A stretch of DNA of 64,000 nt, from the NCBI RefSeq assembly GCF_000820165.1, contig NZ_CDDD01000056.1, positions 1 through 64,000 of the forward strand. The letters are read 5' to 3'. Position numbers and translations under genes: made by a program. Of the stretch, positions 54,755 to 64,000 are shown in pieces. The number at the start of each line of letters is the position of its first letter. Within the stretch, counting starts at the first letter, position 1. The notes beneath the pieces were generated by a model, which made no database searches, had not been told where the DNA came from, and was given only the letters and a program-made list of their open reading frames with translations. Source of the stretch: Aeromonas taiwanensis. Its GTDB lineage: Bacteria; Pseudomonadota; Gammaproteobacteria; Enterobacterales; Aeromonadaceae.

Positions 54755-55510
54755 ATGATGAGAGTCTGGCGAGGGTGCTGGGTGCTGTGCTGCTGCGGGC
54801 TCTGGGCACTGCCCCTGCGGGCCGAGGTGAAGGTGGTGCCTGTCTTCGAGGCCGAGGCCATGGTGCAGACCCTGAAGGAGCTGTATCCGGATCTGGGGGT
54901 GAGCGCCATGGGCAACCAGCTGGTGCTGAGCGGCAGCGCGGCCCAGTTGCAGGAGGCGGAAGCGATCCTGAACCAGCTCAACCAGCCCCCCCAGAGCCTG
55001 CTGATCGAATGGCGGGTTGACGGTGCCTCCAGCAGCGGGCAGGCGGGGATAGGCATTGGCAACGACAATCGCAAACGTCAGTGGCTGATAGAGGGAGGGG
55101 CCCGGGATTACCAGCGCACCCAGCAGGACAACTGGCGGGTGCGCGGTCTCTCGGGGCGGCCCGTGCTGTTGCAGATGGGCTCTTATCGGCCGGTCACCTT
55201 CTACCAGTGGCAGGGGGGGCGGGTGGTAGGCATGATGCCGCTGGTGAGCGGTCTCTACGCCACCGCCACCCTGATAGGAGACAGGGTGCAGGTGGCGCTC
55301 AGCAGCGAGCAGGCGAGGCTGGAGCGGGGCAACATACGCACCGGCCAGAGCGCCACCGAGGTGAGCGGGGCGCCGGGCCAGTGGTTGACGGTGGGGGAGC
55401 TTTCCACCACCGGAGGAAGTCAGGAAGCTGGGCTCTCCAATCCATCAGGCATCGGGGTGAGCCGTGACAGCGAGCGCCAGACCCTGCAGATCCGGGTCAC
55501 GCGCCAGTAA
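54755..55510 (+). CDS. Orphan secretin N-domain-like periplasmic protein
   Basis: A 251-aa exported protein: signal peptide (WVLCCCGLWALPLRAEV) and then a segment (residues ~25-85, VKVVPVFEAEAMVQTLKEL, LVLSGSAAQLQEAEAILNQ, PPQSLLIEWRV) that resembles the secretin_N (N1-type) ring-building subdomain. The remaining ~160 residues are beta-rich, with no secretin pore signature. It resembles short type II/III secretion secretin-domain proteins, whose role is unclear. ATG 54755 and ATG 54758 are both possible behind GGGAGAGG. No pilus or secretion genes are adjacent; the next gene is convergent with a 3-bp gap. Confidence 0.75.
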   Translation: MMRVWRGCWVLCCCGLWALPLRAEVKVVPVFEAEAMVQTLKELYPDLGVSAMGNQLVLSGSAAQLQEAEAILNQLNQPPQSLLIEWRVDGASSSGQAGIGIGNDNRKRQWLIEGGARDYQRTQQDNWRVRGLSGRPVLLQMGSYRPVTFYQWQGGRVVGMMPLVSGLYATATLIGDRVQVALSSEQARLERGNIRTGQSATEVSGAPGQWLTVGELSTTGGSQEAGLSNPSGIGVSRDSERQTLQIRVTRQ

Positions 55511-55513
55511 ACC

Positions 55514-55975
55514 TCAATGGGGTTGGTCCACGGCGTAGTCACGCAGCTGGCGGCTTCTTAGCAGGTACCAGAGTGCCCAGAGGCTGGCGATGAGCACCAG
55601 GGCGGTGGGCCAGCTGAATGACCACTGCTGCACGTTGAGGCTGTGCAGCTGCATCACCAGGCCGCTCGCGGTGGAGCAGAGCAGCAGGGCGCGGCTGTGG
55701 CGTCTGAGCCAGGCGCGCGGGCTTCGGGTCTGGCGATAGGTGCCACCGCAGGCGAGCAGGGCCAGCATGGCGGGCACGTCGGTCAGCAGGCTGAGGTAGA
55801 GGGTGATCCTGTCCGGGTAGAAGAGGGTCAGGATGGCGCTGCCGCTCTCGCGAGTGACACCGGCCATCAGGAAGAGCCAGACCGAGCGGGTCAGCAGCAG
55901 GGCGATGGGCCAGAACCAGATCGGCGGGCGCAGCTGGCCGTGATCGTCGTAGCGGTGTTCGGGATAGAGGGTCAT
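55514..55975 (-). CDS. DUF2919 family inner-membrane protein (YfeZ-like)
   Basis: A 153-aa membrane protein with four predicted helices (IWFWPIALLLTRSVWLFLMAG; LYLSLLTDVPAMLALLACGG; ALLLCSTASGLVMQL; WPTALVLIASLWALWYLL). The opening YDDHGQLRPPIWFW is the family hallmark. No function is known. ATG 55975 was chosen over an in-frame ATG ten codons earlier for family fit; ribosome site weak. Convergent with the secretin-like gene, which ends 3 bp away. Confidence 0.8.
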   Translation of the reverse strand: MTLYPEHRYDDHGQLRPPIWFWPIALLLTRSVWLFLMAGVTRESGSAILTLFYPDRITLYLSLLTDVPAMLALLACGGTYRQTRSPRAWLRRHSRALLLCSTASGLVMQLHSLNVQQWSFSWPTALVLIASLWALWYLLRSRQLRDYAVDQPH

Positions 55976-56071
55976 GATTGCCCGGTCTTCGCCTGGGTGG
56001 TGCAAGTGTTGGGAAGGATATGGGGCGGGAGCGGGCCCTTTGCAAGGCGTGGGGAGAGAGGGGAATTAATC

Positions 56072-56088
56072 GGGGGGCCTAGCCCCCC
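56072..56088 (-). terminator. Candidate terminator of corA
   Basis: Stem GGGGGG / CCCCCC with a 5-nt loop, ~25 bp after the corA stop codon; only a mixed A/T tract follows. Confidence 0.45.
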
Positions 56089-56111
56089 AATCCGGATATC
56101 TGTTGCGGTCG

Positions 56112-57059
56112 TTACAGCCAGCCCCTGCGCTTGAAGAAGAGGCCGGTACCGAGGGAGGACATCACCATCAGCACCAGGGAGAGAGGGTAGCCGTACTCCC
56201 AGGCGAGCTCCGGCATGCGGCCGAAGTTCATGCCGTAGATGCTGGCGATAAGGGTCGGCGGCAGGAAGATGACGGCGGCTACCGAGAAGATCTTGATCAC
56301 CTTGTTCTGCTCCAGGTTGGTTACCCCCATGGAGGCCTCCAGCTGGAAGTTGATCTTGTCGAACAGGAACTGGGTGTGGGGCAGCAGGGACTCCACGTCG
56401 TGCAGCATCTCGTCGATCCACTTGTTCTGCTCGCTCGTCATGCGCTGGCGCAGGCTGCGTTTGAGGAAACGCAGGGCGCGGCGGGTATCGTGCAGGGAGA
56501 GGCGGATCTGGCCGTTGGCCTCTTCCTGGGCCATCAACTCCTTGAGCATGGGGTTGATCTGGTCCGGCTCGAAGATCTGATCGGCGGTGTTTTCCAGCGT
56601 CTTGTACCCATCCTCGATAAGGTCGGAGAGGTATTCGACCTTGAGATTCTGCACCTCCAGCAGGATGTCCAGGGCATCTTCGACTTCCAGCCTGTCCTGG
56701 CGCATGTAGTGGCGCAGCAGGCGCACCAGACCGATGTCATCCTCGCGGATGCTGATCAGCAGGTTGTTGCGCAGGGTAAAGGAGACGTGGACACCCTTGG
56801 TGTCGCGGCCGATGCGCTGGGGGAACAGGGAGTGAATGTGCAGACCGTCGGTGTCCCAGTAGAAACGGGCGGACGCCTCGATGTCATCCAGCTCTTCCTT
56901 GTCGGGGACCTCTTCCAGGAACAGGCCCGTCAACCATTCTCGCTCCGCTGTATCCGGCTTGTAGGCGTCCAGCCAGACGGTGTTGTCGGGGACGATGTCG
57001 TCCGGCCCGAGCGTGACTATGTCCAGCACCTTGTTGTTGAGAATGTAGGCGGTGATCAT
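56112..57059 (-). CDS. corA: Magnesium/cobalt transporter CorA
   Basis: A 315-aa CorA channel, near E. coli length (316). Large cytoplasmic N-terminal funnel (~1-250) with a long helix (LLPHTQFLFDKINFQLEASMG), two C-terminal helices, and the selectivity motif YGMNF at ~277 between them; the C-terminus is basic (FFKRRGWL). It imports Mg2+ across the inner membrane as a pentamer. Starts MITAYILNNK after AAGGGGGG. Monocistronic. Confidence 0.96.
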   Translation of the reverse strand: MITAYILNNKVLDIVTLGPDDIVPDNTVWLDAYKPDTAEREWLTGLFLEEVPDKEELDDIEASARFYWDTDGLHIHSLFPQRIGRDTKGVHVSFTLRNNLLISIREDDIGLVRLLRHYMRQDRLEVEDALDILLEVQNLKVEYLSDLIEDGYKTLENTADQIFEPDQINPMLKELMAQEEANGQIRLSLHDTRRALRFLKRSLRQRMTSEQNKWIDEMLHDVESLLPHTQFLFDKINFQLEASMGVTNLEQNKVIKIFSVAAVIFLPPTLIASIYGMNFGRMPELAWEYGYPLSLVLMVMSSLGTGLFFKRRGWL

Positions 57060-57442
57060 CTGTCCCCCCTTAAGAAGTCATGGGTAATCAGGGATGGTTG
57101 CACAGGTTCATGCGGCCTTAGATCGCACGGAAAGCGATCCCATGAAATAGCATAACGAGGCCGATGGACAACCTGAATGCGGCGAACTATACAGGGGCGG
57201 GCCTCGCTTGTCAGGGCCTATTCATCGGGGGTTCAGCCTGTTTGCTCAAAAAAACGGCGAGGTCGGAGCAGCGGATCCGGCCCCGAAAGCGCGGATCTTT
57301 CCCTCGCTTTTCTCCACTTCCCTGGCCGCCACCATCAGCCTGCGGCGTGGTTGGGTCCCAACCCTGCGACGGAGCCGGGCGCCAGCCCGGTGCCATGCCT
57401 CCTCGATATGGTGGGCACGTCTCCGTGCCCGCATTCGTACCA
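57060..57442. other. Gene-free region between corA and the ETF-QO remnant
   Basis: About 380 bp holding the corA promoter region. No supported gene; several GC-rich inverted repeats (for example around 57,400-57,432, GGGCAC / GTGCCC) but no clear terminator with a T-run. Confidence 0.45.
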
Positions 57443-57508
57443 TTACATATTGGGGTAGTTGGGGCCGGAGCCTCCCTGGGGTGGGGTCCAGACGATGTTC
57501 CGGGGCTG
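57443..57508 (-). pseudogene. Remnant duplicate of the ETF-QO C-terminus
   Basis: On the minus strand this stretch encodes (R)NIVWTPPQGGSGPNYPNM followed by TAA, matching the end of the intact ETF-QO gene (QNIVWNPPQGGSGPNYPNM) 117 bp away. About 57 of the first 62 bases are identical, and most changes are silent. No upstream coding part remains. It is a relic of a second or replaced ETF-QO allele. Confidence 0.75.
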
Positions 57509-57559
57509 CGCATGCTTGACAGGGCCGACCCCCTGCTGCCTCAGGCCGGCCCAGTGCTT

Positions 57560-59203
57560 TTACATATTGGGGTAGTTGGGGCCCGAGCCGCCCTGGGGCG
57601 GGTTCCAGACGATGTTCTGGCTGGGATCCTTGATGTCGCAGGTCTTGCAGTGAATGCAGTTGGCGGCGTTGATCTGCAGCCTTGGCCGCGTCTCCCCATC
57701 CAGGATCTCGAACACCCCGGCCGGACAGTAGCGCTGGGCGGGTTCGGCCCAGGTGGGCAGGTTGACCTCGACCGGAATGCGCGCGTCCTGGAGTGTGAGG
57801 TGGCAGGGTTGATCCTCGTCGTGGCTGGTGTTGGCCAGATAGACCGAAGAGAGCTTGTCAAAGCTGAGCCGCCCGTCCGGCTTGGGATAGTCGATGGGCT
57901 CGCAGCGGCTTGCCATGCGCAGCTGGCGATAGTCCGGCTCCCGATCCTTCAGGGTGAAGGGGGAGGTGCGGGCAAAGAGGCGCTGCTCCAGCCAGTTGAA
58001 GGCACCGCCGAGCCAGGGGCCGAAGCGGTGCAGGGCGGCGCCGAAGTTGCGGGCAGCCTTCAGCTCGCTCGCGAGCCAGCTCTGGTGCAGCGCGTCGTTG
58101 AATTCGGCCAGATCCCGTCCCCCCTCGTCCCCGCCGCGCAATGCCATGGCGACCGTGCTCGCCGCCAGCATGCCGGACTTCATGGCGGTGTGGATCCCCT
58201 TGATGCGGGAGAAATCCAGGGTGCCGGCGTCGCAGCCGATGAGCAGGCCGCCGGGGAAGTGCATGCGCGGCAGGGAGTGCCAGCCCCCCTTGGCGATGGC
58301 GCGGGCCCCGTAGCTGATGCGCTCGCCCCCCTGCAGGGTCTGGGCGATCAGGGGGTGATGCTTGAGGCGCTGGAACTCGTCAAAGGGGCTGAGCCAGGGA
58401 TTCTGATAGTTGAGGTCGACGATGAGGCCGACTGCCACCTGATCCTCCGCCAGGTGGTAAAGATAGAAGCCTCCCTGGCTCTTGTTGCCCCTATTCTCTC
58501 CCAGGGGCCAGCCGCTGCCGTGCAGCACCCGGCCGGGGTGGGACTGGCCGGCAGGCACCTGCCACAGCTCCTTGAACCCGATGGCGTAGTGCTGGGGCTG
58601 GATGGCGCTCTCCAGGTCGAACCGGGCGATCAGCTGCTTGCCGAGGTGGCCGCGGGCCCCCTCGGCAAACAGGGTGTAGCGACCATATAGCGCCATGCCG
58701 GGCACGTGATCCGGCTTGGGGTTGCCCTCCTTGTCGAGGCCAAGATCGCCGGTCACCACCCCTCGTATCCTGTTCGCTTCCACGATCAGCTCGCTCGCGG
58801 CGAAACCCGGGTAGATTTCGACGCCGAGGGCCTCGGCCTGCTTGCCGAGCCAGCGACAGAGGTTGCCGAGACTGATGATATGGCTGCCGTCGTTGTGCAT
58901 GCGCGGCGGCACCGCCCAGTGGGGCAGTTGCAGGGCGCGGCTGTCGCTTTGCAGCAGGTGGACCTGATCATCCGTTACTGGCACGCCGAGGGGCGCCTCC
59001 TGCCAGCTGTCCGGCAGCAGCTCCTTGAGGGCGACGGGGTCGAGCAGGGCGCCGGAGAGCAGGTGGGCGCCGATCTCGGCCCCCTTCTCCAGCAGGCAGA
59101 CCGAGAGGGCCGGGGCCTGCTGCTTCAATGCGATGGCGGCGCTCAGGCCTGCCGGGCCGCCACCGACGATGACGACATCAAATTCCATTGCTTCGCGTTC
59201 CAT
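57560..59203 (-). CDS. Electron transfer flavoprotein-ubiquinone oxidoreductase
   Basis: A 547-aa iron-sulfur flavoprotein that passes electrons from reduced ETF to ubiquinone, serving fatty-acid and branched-chain amino-acid dehydrogenases. FAD-binding VVIVGGGPAGLSAAIAL at ~9, LLEKGAEIGAHLLSGA, later GGLLIGCDAGTLDFSRIKGIH, and the 4Fe-4S cluster cysteines in YCPAGVFEI and CIHCKTCDIKDP near the C-terminus. ATG 59203 follows AGAGG; ATG 59188 is an alternative. Divergent from etfB with a shared palindromic operator; a decayed copy of its tail lies downstream. Confidence 0.95.
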   Translation of the reverse strand: MEREAMEFDVVIVGGGPAGLSAAIALKQQAPALSVCLLEKGAEIGAHLLSGALLDPVALKELLPDSWQEAPLGVPVTDDQVHLLQSDSRALQLPHWAVPPRMHNDGSHIISLGNLCRWLGKQAEALGVEIYPGFAASELIVEANRIRGVVTGDLGLDKEGNPKPDHVPGMALYGRYTLFAEGARGHLGKQLIARFDLESAIQPQHYAIGFKELWQVPAGQSHPGRVLHGSGWPLGENRGNKSQGGFYLYHLAEDQVAVGLIVDLNYQNPWLSPFDEFQRLKHHPLIAQTLQGGERISYGARAIAKGGWHSLPRMHFPGGLLIGCDAGTLDFSRIKGIHTAMKSGMLAASTVAMALRGGDEGGRDLAEFNDALHQSWLASELKAARNFGAALHRFGPWLGGAFNWLEQRLFARTSPFTLKDREPDYRQLRMASRCEPIDYPKPDGRLSFDKLSSVYLANTSHDEDQPCHLTLQDARIPVEVNLPTWAEPAQRYCPAGVFEILDGETRPRLQINAANCIHCKTCDIKDPSQNIVWNPPQGGSGPNYPNM

Positions 59204-59243
59204 CTTGCCTCTGCGCTCGACTTGGCCTAGGGTAGTGCTGGTA

Positions 59244-59261
59244 GTTTACGTAAACGTAAAC
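59244..59261. promoter_or_regulatory. Palindromic operator between ETF-QO and etfBA
   Basis: GTTTACGTAAACGTAAAC has perfect 8-bp arms GTTTACGT / ACGTAAAC around AA. It lies 41 bp before the ETF-QO start and 68 bp before etfB, so it can control both. The form fits what I recall for LiuR-type (branched-chain amino acid/fatty acid catabolism) sites. Confidence 0.6.
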
Positions 59262-59329
59262 CATTTTGTCAGCAGAAAAGTGAGTGGTGACAAAGTGGAC
59301 CCACACAACAGGTACGAGGGATGACCGCC

Positions 59330-60079
59330 ATGAAGCTGCTGGTCGCAGTCAAACGGGTCGTTGATTACAACGTCAGGATCCGGGTCAAGGGCGATGGCTC
59401 CGATGTGGAGCTCGCCAACGTGAAGATGGGCATCAACCCGTTTTGTGAAATCGCGGTGGAGGAGGGGGTCAGGCTGCGGGAAGCCGGGGTGGCGAGCGAG
59501 CTGGTGGTGGTGACCTTCGGCCCCGAGGCCGCGGCCGAGCAGCTGCGCCACGCCCTGGCGCTGGGGGCGGATCGGGCGCTGCACTATATCACCGACGAAA
59601 CCCTGACTCCGCTCACCGTGGCCCGGGCCCTGCAAACGGTGTGCGGGCAGGAGCAGCCCGATCTGGTGCTGCTCGGCAAGCAGTCCATCGATTCTGACAA
59701 CAACCAGGTGGGGCAGATGCTCGCGGCCCTCAATGACTGGCCCCTCGCCACCTTCGCCTCCGCCGTCAGGCTGGTGGAGGGGGAGTTGCAGGTGACTCGC
59801 GAGATAGACGGCGGCCTCGAGACCCTCGGCATGGCACTGCCCGCCGTGGTGACCGTGGACCTGCGCCTCAACGAGCCGCGCTTTGCCTCGCTCCCCAACA
59901 TCATGAAGGCCAAACGCAAGCCGCTGGAGAGCCAGCCGTTTGTGGCCCTCGGGGTCGAGCCGGCCGGCCAGACCCGGCTGCTCGGGGTGATGGCCCCGCC
60001 GGTGCGCCGGGCCGGCATCAAGGTCGGCTCGGTGGACGAGCTGCTGGACAAGCTCAAGCACGAAGCCGGGGTGATCTGA
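59330..60079 (+). CDS. etfB: Electron transfer flavoprotein beta subunit
   Basis: A 249-aa subunit of the soluble ETF dimer, binding AMP and docking to dehydrogenases. It opens MKLLVAVKRVVDYNVRIRV and contains NPFCEIAVEEGVRL, GKQSIDSDNNQVGQMLAALN and LPAVVTVDLRLNEPRFASLPNIMKAKRKP (given in part), the family signature. ATG 59330 is preferred because GAGGG then stands 9 nt upstream; ATG 59321 would have it directly adjacent. A 103-bp gap leads to etfA. Confidence 0.95.
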   Translation: MKLLVAVKRVVDYNVRIRVKGDGSDVELANVKMGINPFCEIAVEEGVRLREAGVASELVVVTFGPEAAAEQLRHALALGADRALHYITDETLTPLTVARALQTVCGQEQPDLVLLGKQSIDSDNNQVGQMLAALNDWPLATFASAVRLVEGELQVTREIDGGLETLGMALPAVVTVDLRLNEPRFASLPNIMKAKRKPLESQPFVALGVEPAGQTRLLGVMAPPVRRAGIKVGSVDELLDKLKHEAGVI

Positions 60080-60182
60080 TGGGCACGGGCTGGAAGAGGA
60101 AGCTCTCCACAGGGAACGCCGCCTTGGGCGAAACAAGGACCCTGAGAGGGACAGGATCAATGGATGACATTAAGGTGCTGCC

Positions 60183-61112
<930 letters not shown>

Positions 61113-61180
61113 ATTTGCTACAAAGGGGCGAAGAAAGCCGTCCGTGCTGTCTCGCCCCCGTTTCCATGCATATTCTCTGC

Positions 61181-61204
61181 AAGCCCTGACCCGTTCAGGG
61201 CTTT
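61181..61204 (+). terminator. Terminator after etfA
   Basis: Stem AGCCCTGA / TCAGGGCT with a 5-nt loop, then TTTTG. Confidence 0.7.
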
Positions 61205-61336
61205 TGTCTGAATGGTGCCCGGTGGCACCGGGGCAAAAGCTTGCGCCAGATCCCAAAAAGCCTTTGCCCCCACGGGGGCCTGTCGTGTAAAAACGTTCGA
61301 GTCATCGATCACACTCATCCACTCACGGAAAGCGTC

Positions 61337-62425
61337 ATGAGCAAACAGATTTACAACTTCTGCGCCGGCCCCGCCATGTTGCCGGTTGAAGTCATGGAGC
61401 GCGCCCAGCGCGAATTTTGTAATTTCCAGGGGCTGGGAGCCTCGGTCATGGAGCTGTCCCACCGCGGCAAGCCCTATATGGCGGTCGCCGAGAAGGCCGA
61501 AGCCGATCTGCGGGATCTGCTGGCGGTGCCGGACAACTACAAGGTGCTCTTCATGCACGGTGGCGGCCGCGGCCAGTTCTCCGCCGTGCCCATGAACCTG
61601 CTGGGTGGCGCCAACAAGAAGGCCGATTACCTTGTGACCGGCGTCTGGGCCCAGAGCGCTGTGGATGAGGCGCAGAAATATGGTGATATCCAGACTTATC
61701 AAGGGGTTGCCAAGAACGAGCAGGGGGTCTCCCACCTGCTGTCGACCCCGGCGTTTCGCGCCGACGCGGCCTATGTGCACTACTGCCCGAACGAAACCAT
61801 CGACGGCATCGAGATGTTCGACATCCCGGCCACTGGCGACGTGCCTTTGGTGGCGGATCTCTCCTCCACCATCCTCTCCCGTCCCCTCGACGTGAGCCGC
61901 TTCGGCATCCTCTATGCGGGCGCCCAGAAGAACATCGGCCCCTCGGGCCTGGCCATCGCCATCGTGCGCGACGACCTGCTGAACCAGGCTCGTGCCGACG
62001 TGCCGTCGATCTTCGACTACCAGCTCACCGCCAAGCACGACTCCATGTTCAACACGCCGCCCACCTACGCCTGGTATCTGGCCGGCCTGGTGTTCGAGTG
62101 GCTGAAAGAGCAGGGGGGCCTGGCGGCCATGGAAGCGCGCAACAAGGAGAAGGCCGACTTCCTCTACGGCTACCTCGATCAGTCCAGCTTCTATGGCAAC
62201 AAGGTGGACGCGGCCTGCCGCTCCCGCATGAACGTGCCGTTCCAGTTGAAGAACGAGGCCCTGGACAAGCTGTTCCTGGCCGAGTCGGAAGCGGCTGGCC
62301 TGCTGGCGCTCAAGGGGCACCGCATCGTCGGCGGCATGCGTGCCAGCCTCTACAACGCCATGCCCCTGGAAGGGGTCAAGGCCCTGGTCAGCTTCATGGA
62401 TGAGTTTGCCAAACGCCACGGTTGA
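61337..62425 (+). CDS. serC: Phosphoserine aminotransferase
   Basis: A 362-aa PLP enzyme, same length as E. coli SerC, converting 3-phosphohydroxypyruvate to phosphoserine (and serving pyridoxal phosphate synthesis). Seen: [41 protein letters not shown] and the PLP lysine in [12 protein letters not shown] (~198). The frame is open upstream, but MSKQIYNF at 61337 is the family start. Followed by its own terminator and then aroA, the classical serC-aroA arrangement. Confidence 0.97.
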   Translation: MSKQIYNFCAGPAMLPVEVMERAQREFCNFQGLGASVMELSHRGKPYMAVAEKAEADLRDLLAVPDNYKVLFMHGGGRGQFSAVPMNLLGGANKKADYLVTGVWAQSAVDEAQKYGDIQTYQGVAKNEQGVSHLLSTPAFRADAAYVHYCPNETIDGIEMFDIPATGDVPLVADLSSTILSRPLDVSRFGILYAGAQKNIGPSGLAIAIVRDDLLNQARADVPSIFDYQLTAKHDSMFNTPPTYAWYLAGLVFEWLKEQGGLAAMEARNKEKADFLYGYLDQSSFYGNKVDAACRSRMNVPFQLKNEALDKLFLAESEAAGLLALKGHRIVGGMRASLYNAMPLEGVKALVSFMDEFAKRHG

Positions 62426-62443
62426 GGCGTGTCTCCCCATTGC

Positions 62444-62475
62444 CAGACGCCGGGGACTCCCCGGCGTCTGTTTTT
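62444..62475 (+). terminator. Terminator of serC
   Basis: Perfect 12-bp stem CAGACGCCGGGG with its complement, ACT loop, five T. Partial read-through into aroA is possible. Confidence 0.9.
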
Positions 62476-62595
62476 CAGGCCTATCCTGACCCCGGCGTCC
62501 GGGTCCCGCAGTTGTGCCACCGCCGAACTTGCCGTGCGGGGCGCGGGCTGTTAACGTCCGGTCAGGTGATTTACTTGAGATCGTACAGGAAGTCT

Positions 62596-63879
62596 ATGAA
62601 TTCGTTGCGTTTGGAACCCATTTCTAGCGTGGCCGGGGTAGTCAATCTGCCTGGCTCCAAGAGTGTCTCTAACCGGGCCCTGCTGCTGGCCGCCCTGGCG
62701 CGCGGCACCACCCGGCTGACCAACCTGCTCGACAGCGATGACATCCGCCACATGCTGGCGGCGCTGACCCAGCTCGGCGTGAAGTACAAGCTCTCCGCCG
62801 ACAAGACCGAGTGCACCGTGCACGGCCTGGGTCGCAGCTTCGCGGTGAAAGAGCCGGTCAACCTGTTCCTCGGCAACGCCGGCACCGCCATGCGCCCCCT
62901 CTGCGCTGCCCTTTGCCTGGGCTCGGGCGAGTACACCCTGGGCGGCGAGCCGCGCATGGAAGAGCGCCCCATCGGCCATCTGGTGGATGCCCTGCGCGAA
63001 GCGGGTGCCCATATCCAGTATCTGAAGAAAGACGGCTATCCGCCCCTGGTGGTGGATGCCAAGGGGCTCTGGGGTGGTGACGTGCACGTGGACGGCTCCG
63101 TCTCCAGCCAGTTCCTGACGGCGTTTTTGATGGCAGCCCCCATGGCGGCCGGCGACACCCGCATCCACATCAAGGGTGAGCTGGTCTCCAAGCCCTACAT
63201 CGACATCACCCTGCACATCATGAAGCAGTTCGGGGTGGTCATCGAGCACGACGACTACAAGGTGTTCTACATCAAGGGCAACCAGACCTATGTCAGCCCG
63301 GGCGACTTCCTGGTGGAAGGGGATGCCTCCAGCGCCTCCTACTTCCTCGCGGCGGGGGCCATCAAGGGCAAGGTGCGGGTCACCGGCATCGGCAAGCACA
63401 GCATCCAGGGGGACATCCACTTCGCCGACGTGCTGGAGAAGATGGGCGCCCGCATCACCTGGGGTGACGACTTCATCGAGGCGGAGCAGGGGCCGCTCAA
63501 GGGCATCGACATGGACATGAACCACATCCCGGATGCGGCCATGACCATCGCCACCACGGCGCTGTTTGCCAAGGGGACCACCTCCATTCGCAACATCTAC
63601 AACTGGCGCGTGAAGGAGACCGACCGCCTGCACGCCATGGCGACCGAGCTGCGCAAGCTGGGTGTGGAGGTGGAGGAGGGGCACGACTTCATCACCGTCA
63701 CCCCGCCAGAGCAGCTCAAGCATGCGGCCATCGACACCTACAACGATCACCGCATCGCCATGTGCTTCTCCCTGGTGGCGCTGTCGGACACCCCGGTCAC
63801 CATCAATGATCCGGGTTGTACCTCCAAGACCTTCCCGGACTACTTCGACAAACTGGCCAGTATCAGCCAGGCCGTTTAA
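62596..63879 (+). CDS. aroA: 3-phosphoshikimate 1-carboxyvinyltransferase (EPSP synthase)
   Basis: A 427-aa class I EPSP synthase, same length as E. coli AroA, the sixth step of the shikimate pathway that feeds chorismate (also the precursor used by AmoC). Seen: [17 protein letters not shown] (~21), the signature [11 protein letters not shown] (~95) and [19 protein letters not shown], with [10 protein letters not shown] near the end. ATG 62596 has CAGGAAG; the 58-codon upstream frame runs through the serC terminator and is not coding. Confidence 0.97.
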   Translation: MNSLRLEPISSVAGVVNLPGSKSVSNRALLLAALARGTTRLTNLLDSDDIRHMLAALTQLGVKYKLSADKTECTVHGLGRSFAVKEPVNLFLGNAGTAMRPLCAALCLGSGEYTLGGEPRMEERPIGHLVDALREAGAHIQYLKKDGYPPLVVDAKGLWGGDVHVDGSVSSQFLTAFLMAAPMAAGDTRIHIKGELVSKPYIDITLHIMKQFGVVIEHDDYKVFYIKGNQTYVSPGDFLVEGDASSASYFLAAGAIKGKVRVTGIGKHSIQGDIHFADVLEKMGARITWGDDFIEAEQGPLKGIDMDMNHIPDAAMTIATTALFAKGTTSIRNIYNWRVKETDRLHAMATELRKLGVEVEEGHDFITVTPPEQLKHAAIDTYNDHRIAMCFSLVALSDTPVTINDPGCTSKTFPDYFDKLASISQAV

Positions 63880-63887
63880 GCCCGTCG

Positions 63888-63911
63888 GGCCCGCCTTGGT
63901 GCGGGCCTTTT
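63888..63911 (+). terminator. Terminator of aroA
   Basis: Stem GGCCCGC / GCGGGCC with a CTTGGT loop, then TTTTC. The last ~90 bp of the window end in AATGAGGATGTA, possibly the ribosome site of the next gene. Confidence 0.8.
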
Positions 63912-64000
63912 CGTTTCTGCTCCCTGCCTCCTTCCGACCGCTTAGCAGCATTGTTTAAACTTGCAAGGTCGCGTAACAAAATTCTTTTAATGAGGATGTA

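Noticed and set aside
57164..58690. Plus-strand open frame of 508 codons opposite the ETF-QO tail
   Set aside because: Antisense to ETF-QO and its remnant; Val/Gly-rich translation without motif.

Overview
The window looks like chromosomal DNA of an Aeromonas species. It is GC-rich and densely coded. It carries a complete siderophore locus with the amonabactin gene order (amoC-E-B-F-A-G-H), beside gammaproteobacterial housekeeping blocks (recR-htpG-adk-hemH-gsk, serC-aroA). Genus is inferred from gene content and order; species cannot be fixed from the sequence alone.

Left part (1-14,800). A minus-strand operon encodes a circularly permuted ATP-grasp protein, an alpha-E protein and a transglutaminase-like protein cut by the window edge. 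Next come an SDR dehydrogenase and an araC/oxidoreductase/patatin operon. Two tRNA-Asn genes lie 2 nt apart behind a near-consensus promoter. They are followed by a SulP permease, a tRNA-Ser with a partial copy of itself in its leader, alr and kup. Three gene-free stretches of about 0.5-0.9 kb lie here.

Middle part (14,800-30,300). Plus-strand housekeeping genes run recR, htpG (with a sigma-32 type promoter), adk, hemH, a MAPEG protein and gsk. A chemoreceptor, a DUF2750 protein, an unrecognised 164-aa protein, a catalytically degenerate GGDEF-EAL protein and glgC follow. Then come a large secreted protein of unknown function with a Fur-like site and a DUF1439 lipoprotein.

Iron region (30,500-54,700). 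A Fur-box promoter drives amoCEBFAGH. AmoC, AmoB and AmoA make 2,3-dihydroxybenzoate (DHB); AmoE activates it and loads the aryl carrier domain of AmoB. AmoF (C-A-PCP) has a lysine-type binding pocket. AmoG (docking-C-A-PCP-E-C-PCP) has a non-polar pocket compatible with Phe/Trp, and AmoH is a free adenylation enzyme with a glycine-type pocket. No thioesterase domain is visible. A 37-codon reading frame just before amoG is a duplicated piece of AmoG's own N-terminal docking domain. A periplasmic binding protein, a phosphopantetheinyl transferase, a FepCGD-type ABC importer, a TonB-dependent receptor and an EntS-like exporter complete synthesis, export and uptake.

Right part (54,700-64,000). 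An orphan secretin-N-like protein, a DUF2919 membrane protein and corA come first. Next is the electron-transfer-flavoprotein set: ETF-QO, divergent from etfBA across a shared palindrome. A decayed second copy of the ETF-QO C-terminus sits just beyond its stop codon. serC and aroA end the window.
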